DNA of 8,027 nt, from positions 1 to 8,027 of the forward strand of contig JBHHYR010000186.1 in assembly GCA_046757585.1 (NCBI GenBank). Reading direction: 5' to 3'. Below, piece after piece: positions 1 through 4,417 of the stretch. Below the pieces are notes generated by a model that saw nothing but the letters and a program-made list of their open reading frames with translations, had not been told where the DNA came from and ran no database searches. Made by a program: the position numbers and the translations under genes. Source of the stretch: JBHHYR01 sp046757585. GTDB lineage: Bacteria; Desulfobacterota; Binatia; HRBIN30. The stretch's first letter is position 1; the number at the start of each line of letters is the position of its first letter.

Positions 1-63
1 CAGAGCGCGCAACACGTCCTCGACCCTTTTGTCAGCGTTAATGCCCATTCGTTGCACCGCCAT
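1..63 (-). CDS. possible start of a further minus-strand gene, cut by the window edge
   Basis: Downstream of the RRM gene on the same strand, an ATG at 63 opens a frame of 21 codons that stays open to base 1. It begins M-A-V-Q-R-M-G-I-N-A-D-K, and a second possible start (M6) lies five codons in. The residue mix (charged and helical, ending R-V-E-D-V-L-R-A-L) is plausible for a real protein. There is no clear Shine-Dalgarno sequence, and 21 codons are too few to assign a family. If real, it begins only 14 bases after the RRM stop codon and would be cotranscribed with it. It could equally be a chance open frame in GC-rich DNA. Confidence 0.2.
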   Translation of the reverse strand, partial: MAVQRMGINADKRVEDVLRAL

Positions 64-77
64 GGCAGGGAGCGGCC

Positions 78-377
78 CTACCAGCGGTTACCCCCTCGAA
101 ATCCGCCACGCCCACCACCCCCACCGCGTCGTTGCTCGTGAGCTTCGCTCACTCGGATCGCTCGTCCCTTCAGCTCTTGGCCATCGAACCGCTGAATCGC
201 CTCTTGGGCCTCACGGTTCGACCCCATTTCCACGAACGCGAATCCGCGTGACCGTCCCGTCTCGCGGTCAGTGACCAACGCCACCGAATCGCACACGCCG
301 CTTTGAGTAAACAACTGCTCGAGGTCCTGGGTAGTGACCTCGAAGCTGAGATTCCCTACGTACAGTTTTCGGCCCAT
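78..377 (-). CDS. single-RRM glycine-rich RNA-binding protein
   Basis: A 99-residue protein that is almost entirely one RNA recognition motif (RRM/RBD). RNP2 is LYVGNL at residues 5-10. RNP1 is RGFAFVEM at 44-51; its aromatic residues F46 and F48 are the usual RNA-stacking positions, while the final position is Met rather than the usual Phe/Tyr. After the fold ends near residue 78 comes an Arg/Gly-rich tail with RGG-like repeats (83-98), as in bacterial and plant glycine-rich RNA-binding proteins. Such proteins bind single-stranded RNA in the cytoplasm, and several cyanobacterial homologues are cold-induced; whether this one is cannot be told. The ATG at 377 is supported by AGGAGG at 387-392, nine bases upstream. 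The family is clear, the RNA targets are unknown. Confidence 0.95.
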   Translation of the reverse strand: MGRKLYVGNLSFEVTTQDLEQLFTQSGVCDSVALVTDRETGRSRGFAFVEMGSNREAQEAIQRFDGQELKGRAIRVSEAHEQRRGGGGGRGGFRGGNRW

Positions 378-386
378 CCGACAACG

Positions 387-392
387 CCTCCT
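387..392 (-). promoter_or_regulatory. ribosome binding site of the RRM gene
   Basis: A perfect AGGAGG (CCTCCT on the plus strand) lies nine bases before the ATG at 377. It fixes the start and excludes upstream alternatives. The same AGGAGGCG octamer also precedes the genes starting at 944 and 1787. Confidence 0.8.
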
Positions 393-884
393 GCTGTCGT
401 TATTCGCATCTGAATGCGTAGCGCGACTGTCTCACACGCCACACGGCGATCGACACCCCTACCGTTTATCAGCTGGCCCCGCCCAGCACAAACTGGGTCG
501 GAGATCTCCACCTGCAGCGACCAGCAGGAAACGAGGAACAAGCGCCTGTTTTCTCCCGCTGAAACGGTCACGCCCAGACCGCAGCTACGCGATCTCGACT
601 AGTTTCATCTTACCCCGGCCGGACACTGGAGGGGCCACGGTCGGAGCCTTCGCCGCCCCTGCTTCCCCCGGGGCCGCGTGGGCGATGAAAACGGTTCACG
701 TGCTGCATTAGCGCCGCGTGGGGCTACGTTGCGGCGCGCCTGAGGCAGCTGTCGCTCGCTATCCCGAAAAAGCCACGTCGCGGGGGGAGTTTCGGCGACG
801 CGGGGGGAACGCGAAGGGCGGTGCGTTCTCCTCTGGACAACGCGGCCGCGCCAGGGCAAGCCTCGCTTGTCAAAGTAAACTACC

Positions 885-911
885 TTGACGGCGCGGCACG
901 CCGCGTTACCT
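885..911 (+). promoter_or_regulatory. possible promoter and operator-like dyad upstream of the gene at 944
   Basis: TTGACG at 885-890 matches a sigma-70 -35 box in five of six bases. The only -10 candidate is TTACCT at 906-911 after a short 15-bp spacer, so the match is weak. The spacer contains a perfect dyad, CGCGG-CACG-CCGCG at 892-905, which could be an operator or simply GC-rich chance. The distance to the ATG at 944 would leave a leader of roughly 25 bases. Confidence 0.3.
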
Positions 912-943
912 TGGTTGCAGCACGCCGACAAGGAGGCGAATGC

Positions 944-1558
944 ATGATTGCTAATGCGGTAGTTGCTCTGCCGTTGATGGCAGGACCTTTGACGCTGCAA
1001 GCGTCCCCAATGGTGCTAGACCTCACCGCCGACCTGGCGCCCGTGGCTCTCGGAAGCCTCTTGGTACCGCTGGTTCTCTCCGGGCTCGCGATTCTTGCCT
1101 GCCGGGACAGGCGGACACACCAGAAATCAGCCACGACCCGACAAGGCCGCGGCAGCGAACGCGCCCATGTGCAGCGGGGAAGGATCCTTGACACGCTCTC
1201 GAGCGTGGGGGTGTGTCAGGAAGTGCATCACGTGATGACGAACGGCCGTGCCGCACACAGGACGTGGAGCGCTCATCTGCGGCTCATGGAAGCGAAACGG
1301 TTTCTCGCATCAGCACGAAGACTGGCAAGGGAGGGCGACTTTGTCGCGGCCGAGAACGCCCTCAGCGCTGCAACGCAGGACGTAACGGACGCACGCAGTC
1401 TCTTGCCTGCTGGAGATGCCGGCGTCGCGGAGCTCACTCGTGCGATTGAACAGGCAGTGGCAGAATTCCGCACCAACGCGCAGGCTGCCGTTGCCAACAT
1501 CGAAGACGCAGTGAAGTCGAGCAGTCGCCTGCTTGCAGAATTCGACCAAGCCGCCTGA
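944..1558 (+). CDS. membrane-anchored protein of unknown function with helical C-terminal half
   Basis: I do not recognise this 204-residue protein. The open frame extends 41 codons further upstream (to 821), but the ATG at 944 has AGGAGG at 931-936 seven bases before it and begins directly with a hydrophobic stretch, so I choose it. Residues 2-19 are hydrophobic (signal peptide or first membrane helix), and residues 31-53 form a second helix rich in Leu, Val and Ala ending in Cys. A basic, Arg/Thr/Gln-rich linker follows (about 54-110). Residues 112-203 are Ala/Glu/Arg-rich and strongly helical, with segments resembling helical-hairpin repeats (KRFLASARRLAREGDFVAAE and following). The C-terminal half is probably a helical bundle or coiled coil. 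It shares orientation with the cysteine-rich gene at 1787, 228 bp downstream, and may be unrelated to it. That it is a gene is fairly sure; its function is unknown. Confidence 0.65.
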   Translation: MIANAVVALPLMAGPLTLQASPMVLDLTADLAPVALGSLLVPLVLSGLAILACRDRRTHQKSATTRQGRGSERAHVQRGRILDTLSSVGVCQEVHHVMTNGRAAHRTWSAHLRLMEAKRFLASARRLAREGDFVAAENALSAATQDVTDARSLLPAGDAGVAELTRAIEQAVAEFRTNAQAAVANIEDAVKSSSRLLAEFDQAA

Positions 1559-1786
1559 CTGAGCGCTGTTCGTCAGATTGACGGTGACGTATCGCTCCCC
1601 TCCTTCTGACCATAAAGTGGGGGACAAACCGCACCACCAGTGCCCGGGAGCCGAAATAGCTTCGTGACCGGTGACTCCCCTGACGCATCGCAGGCCACTG
1701 GGTGCCGCTTGCGGTTCGGCGGGAATGTGTCTACACATGCCCCGGTTCACCAACCCCTACGCGTGCATCACCGGAAGGAGGCGTCC
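1559..1786 (+). promoter_or_regulatory. intergenic leader of the cysteine-rich gene, with dyads
   Basis: This 228-bp stretch has no convincing gene. Near its left end are three copies of the pentamer TGACG/CGTCA (1571-1575 inverted, 1579-1583 and 1585-1589), the first two forming a tight dyad. GGGAG (1646-1650) can pair with CTCCC (1675-1679). At 1721-1742 lies a strong palindrome: ATGTGT-CT-ACACAT flanked by GGG/CCC with one mismatch. A weak sigma-70-like pair, TTGCGG (1709-1714) and TACACA (1732-1737) with a 17-bp spacer, overlaps that palindrome, which would place it where an operator could act. No T-tract terminator was found for the gene ending at 1558. Confidence 0.35.
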
Positions 1787-2182
1787 ATGCGAAATCGGAT
1801 TTGGAGGCGGATGGTGGGAACAGGAACCGCGGCCGTCCTGTTGTGGATTCCTGTGCTCGCCCAGTCGGCGGCGGCGCAGAAGGGACCGTGTAGCGCAGAG
1901 GTGAAGAAGTTCTGCCCGGACGTGAAACGCGGTGGGGGGCGAATCATGAAATGCCTCGAGGACCACAGCGCGGATCTCTCAGAAACTTGCAAGTCCCGAC
2001 TCCAGAAGCGCCGGGCACGGCACGGGAGAAGATGGCACGCTTGCCAGGAAGACCTCAAGAAGTTCTGCCCGGAGGCTCGGCCCGGAAGGGGCCGGATCCG
2101 TGCCTGCCTGAAGAGTCATGAGGCGGAGCTGTCCGCCGAGTGCAAGGCGAGATTCGGACGGCGCAGGGCAACGAAAGAATGA
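1787..2182 (+). CDS. secreted cysteine-rich (GLG1-type) repeat protein
   Basis: A 131-residue exported protein. The ATG at 1787 has AAGGAGG at 1775-1781 and opens a typical signal peptide: basic RNRIWRR, hydrophobic core at about 10-25, likely cleavage after SAAA (residue 30). The mature part carries two repeats with identical cysteine spacing, C-x7-C-x12-C-x11-C, at C35/C43/C56/C68 and C86/C94/C107/C119. Each repeat has the pattern C-x4-K-K-F-C-P followed by a Gly-Arg-rich loop, G-R-I, a Cys-Leu, and a helix with H-x-A-x-L-S. This matches the cysteine-rich repeat first named in Golgi apparatus protein GLG1, which also occurs in short exported bacterial proteins. The even cysteine number suggests disulfides in the periplasm. 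The linker (71-85) and tail (120-131) are very basic. Its role is not established; it sits alone, converging on the HupE/UreJ gene. Confidence 0.85.
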   Translation: MRNRIWRRMVGTGTAAVLLWIPVLAQSAAAQKGPCSAEVKKFCPDVKRGGGRIMKCLEDHSADLSETCKSRLQKRRARHGRRWHACQEDLKKFCPEARPGRGRIRACLKSHEAELSAECKARFGRRRATKE

Positions 2183-2276
2183 TAGTGCCAGATCGCTGCT
2201 AGCAGCCCGTTGACAGACAGGACCCCCCTACTGCGGGCGACTATTTTCCGCCAGCTCTACGTTGGCGACTCTGCAA
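2183..2276. other. convergent intergenic region
   Basis: These 94 bp separate the stop codons of two converging genes. They include the palindrome GCTGCTAGCAGC (about 2193-2204) and a stem CGCCA (2249-2253) / TGGCG (2263-2267) with a 9-base loop. The latter is preceded by ATTTTCC on the plus strand and is not followed by a T-tract on either strand, so neither is a canonical intrinsic terminator. The motif GGCGACTNT also occurs twice (near 2237 and 2264). Confidence 0.3.
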
Positions 2277-3533
2277 CTAGCCGTAGGCACGAGTGACGAA
2301 CCAGAACAGACCCAAACCACACACGGCCGCCGAGCCGATCTCCAGGATCGCCAGACGGGAGCGGTCGTGCCCGGGCCGTCCCACGATGTAGAGCACAGGC
2401 CAAAGTAGCGCCACGGCGGCAAGTTGGCCGATCTCGACGCCCAGATTGAAGCCGAACAGCGCCTGCGCGAGGCGGCCAGCTGACAGATTCGCCTCGAGCA
2501 ATATCGCCGCGAACCCAAATCCGTGTACGAGGCCGAAGATGAATGCGATCGCCCAGCGTAACGGTGCGGGACGCGCCACTCGGCGCAGCAGCCCAAAGTA
2601 GCACAGCGAGAACAACGCCAGGCCGGCCAGTGTCATGGCAGGCACCCGGCCGTAGCCTCGGCCCGCGACCAGCGCCAAACATCCGAGGGTGGCTGCGATC
2701 ACCCACGGCAACACTGGGCTTCGGCGGCTCACAAGCCAGACGTTCTCCACCGCAACGAGGGCAATGGAAAGCCCGATCAGGGCTTCAATCGCCCCGGACT
2801 GCGGGCGCACGTAGCCGAGCACCGCAAGGCCGAGCGTGATGCTGTGCGCGACGGTGAAGCCGGTTACGACTTTGGCAACGTCCAGAAAGGCGCTCTCGAG
2901 CAGCAGCAGCGCGAGGAGAAACGCGAGGTGATCGTAGCCGGTGAGAATGTGCCGGATGCCGAGATGCACGTAACCGAGCAGCGAGGTGCCGGAAGTTCGC
3001 TTCGCACTCTGGGCCGACCCGTGAACCAAGGACCATTCGCGCTCACCATCGGAGAGGACCCGCTCGAGCGCCGCCCCGCCATCGATGCGTACGCGGGCGA
3101 AGTGCAGATGTGACGGGGCCACCTCGAGGAACAGCGCACTACGAATCTTCAAGCGGCCGGCCGGCGGGCACGCCAGGCGCCACTCGTACACCGCACGGCC
3201 GGGCACCGCTTCCAAGGCGCGCGGACCGCCGACGACCGAGCACGGCACATCCGCCGCCCTGAGTTGCAGCCGCTGGATCAGATATGCATCAAGCAGACGA
3301 TCACGTTCCCTCTGTGGCCGCGATGCCCACGCGAGGCGTGACAAGTCCAGTGTCGATAGGCGCACCGCCACCCGCGCCTGCCGGCCACGGATGTCCCAGG
3401 TTGAGTACGAAATGCTGCGGCTGTGCGCCGCAGCTGGGGTGCAACGTACTATGGCAGCAGCGGCAGCAGCAGCGACAATGAGCACGATGCAGAAGGGGCA
3501 TCGCTGGCAACACGATCCGTGCACCGCGATCAT
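2277..3533 (-). CDS. HupE/UreJ-type membrane protein with exported N-terminal domain
   Basis: This 418-residue protein has two parts. Residues 1-36 look like a signal peptide, with an unusual cysteine cluster (C8, C9, C12, C15) and a run of seven alanines. A soluble, presumably periplasmic domain follows (37-185), starting HSRSISYSTW. The C-terminal part (186-418) has about seven membrane helices with the hallmarks of the large HupE/UreJ family: GIRHILTGYDH at 192-202, GFTVAHSITL at 225-234, LVHGFGFA at 335-342 and FNLGVEIGQ at 362-370. The conserved His and Asp residues in these helices are thought to handle nickel or cobalt; transport has been shown for only some relatives. The ATG at 3533 overlaps the upstream stop codon as ATGA, and no Shine-Dalgarno is visible, so translation is probably coupled to the isomerase gene. 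The assignment to the family is firm; the substrate is inferred. Confidence 0.88.
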   Translation of the reverse strand: MIAVHGSCCQRCPFCIVLIVAAAAAAAIVRCTPAAAHSRSISYSTWDIRGRQARVAVRLSTLDLSRLAWASRPQRERDRLLDAYLIQRLQLRAADVPCSVVGGPRALEAVPGRAVYEWRLACPPAGRLKIRSALFLEVAPSHLHFARVRIDGGAALERVLSDGEREWSLVHGSAQSAKRTSGTSLLGYVHLGIRHILTGYDHLAFLLALLLLESAFLDVAKVVTGFTVAHSITLGLAVLGYVRPQSGAIEALIGLSIALVAVENVWLVSRRSPVLPWVIAATLGCLALVAGRGYGRVPAMTLAGLALFSLCYFGLLRRVARPAPLRWAIAFIFGLVHGFGFAAILLEANLSAGRLAQALFGFNLGVEIGQLAAVALLWPVLYIVGRPGHDRSRLAILEIGSAAVCGLGLFWFVTRAYG

Positions 3534-4417
3534 GGTAGAGTTGCCGCAGTGACAACGTCGGCACGGCTGCGCAGATCGTCGAGATAGCTCCGTAAGGCAT
3601 GGTCGCCGGCGCGGCGACGAAACTCTGCGACGACCTGTGGTTTGATGTCCGCCAGAGGCGGCGTGTGGTCCGGCTGCCGTTCGGCAACCTGCAGCACATG
3701 GAACCCGATACCCGAACGGACGGGATCGCTGACCTCGCCAACGCCCAGCCCGAGTGCAGCATGGAGCGCCGTCGGCCCTATGTACTCCATGAGCTTCCTG
3801 GGCGGCAGCAGGGCGTCGGGCAACGGGGAGACTTCCGGATCCCCCAGCGCGGCTCGGACTGCGCCAAAGGGCTCTCCGGCCCGCAGGCGCCGGCTGGCCT
3901 CGGTGGCGCGTGCTTTGGCCGCGGGTGTACCACCGGTACCTGCTCGGCAGAAGACCTGGCGCAGGCGAAGGCGGCCGACCCGCGTAAAAAAATCACGGTG
4001 CTGCGCGTAGAACGCTTGCAGCGCGCCGTCGGGGGGATGCAGGTCCTGCGTACCAGCCACGACGGACGCGATCACGGCCCCGGTCAGGTCTGCCCGTACC
4101 TTGCGATCATGCCGTGCCAGGCCAAGCGCCAGGCCGCGTTGCACCAGCAGCTCTTCCTCGATCAGACGATCGAGCACGTGCCGGCGCTGCACCCCATCCA
4201 CGCCGCCACGCCGATCACTCACCAGGCCGGCAACCGAACGTTCGTAATCTTCCGTCCGGATAACCGCACCGTTGACGCGTGCCACCACCCCCGGAGGCAG
4301 CGACGCCGCGGCGTGGAACCCAGCCCGAACCAGGCCGCTGGCGGCCAGCAGGACGCCAGCGGCCGCGCCGGCGATGAGCAGAAGTATGGGGCGCGCGGAC
4401 CGGCTGGTGGGTGTCAC
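3530..4417 (-). CDS. membrane-anchored parvulin-like peptidyl-prolyl cis-trans isomerase
   Basis: A 295-residue SurA/PpiC-like protein. I choose the GTG at 4417, which overlaps the DUF3604 stop codon as GTGA; a start ten codons earlier (4447) is open but would overlap by 34 bases. Residues 10-29 form a membrane anchor or signal sequence. Then comes a SurA-like N-terminal chaperone region with VARVNGAVIRTEDYERSV (45-62) and VLDRLIEEELLVQRG (81-95). A C-terminal parvulin-like fold runs from about 146 to 248: it begins VGRLRLRQVFCR and ends with the typical GFHVLQVAER (238-247). The usual His of the first strand is replaced by Gln (RQVF), and the Gly-Gly-Asp-Leu-Gly loop is not recognisable, so catalysis is doubtful and a purely chaperone role is possible. 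It probably acts at the outer face of the inner membrane, perhaps assisting its neighbours' exported domains. Confidence 0.85.
   Translation of the reverse strand: MTPTSRSARPILLLIAGAAAGVLLAASGLVRAGFHAAASLPPGVVARVNGAVIRTEDYERSVAGLVSDRRGGVDGVQRRHVLDRLIEEELLVQRGLALGLARHDRKVRADLTGAVIASVVAGTQDLHPPDGALQAFYAQHRDFFTRVGRLRLRQVFCRAGTGGTPAAKARATEASRRLRAGEPFGAVRAALGDPEVSPLPDALLPPRKLMEYIGPTALHAALGLGVGEVSDPVRSGIGFHVLQVAERQPDHTPPLADIKPQVVAEFRRRAGDHALRSYLDDLRSRADVVTAATLP

Larger units (their letters stand above)
378..943. other. 566-bp intergenic region between divergent genes
   Basis: No frame here has a good ribosome binding site or a protein-like composition; the overlapping open frames on both strands are rich in Arg, Ser, Pro and Cys, as expected of shadow frames in GC-rich DNA. 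The region holds the 5' leader of the RRM gene, with a small dyad CGCAT-CTGA-ATGCG at 405-418. It also has a hairpin CCCAG-CACAAA-CTGGG at 482-497 and a GC-rich dyad CGTCGC (776-781) / GCGACG (795-800) in which the motif GCGGGGGGA occurs twice. None is followed by a T-tract, so none is a convincing terminator. Its right end holds the likely promoter of the gene at 944. An unannotated small RNA or long leader cannot be excluded. Confidence 0.5.

Noticed and set aside
821..943. N-terminal extension of the orphan gene to the upstream start
   Set aside because: The extension lacks a ribosome binding site and covers the likely promoter; AGGAGG at 931-936 supports the ATG at 944.
605..1000. 131-codon minus-strand frame across the large intergenic gap
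   Set aside because: Arg/Ser/Gln-rich without motifs, no clear ribosome binding site, and it overlaps the well-supported start of the gene at 944.
1640..1742. Structured leader resembling a riboswitch upstream of the cysteine-rich gene
   Set aside because: Several short complementary stretches exist, but I could match none to the conserved core of a known riboswitch class.
1310..1753. 147-codon minus-strand frame opposite the orphan gene
   Set aside because: Composition rich in Cys, Trp and Arg with no motif, and it opposes a plus-strand gene with a strong ribosome binding site.
2249..2267. Intrinsic terminator between the converging genes
   Set aside because: The stem is only five pairs and lacks a following T-tract on either strand.
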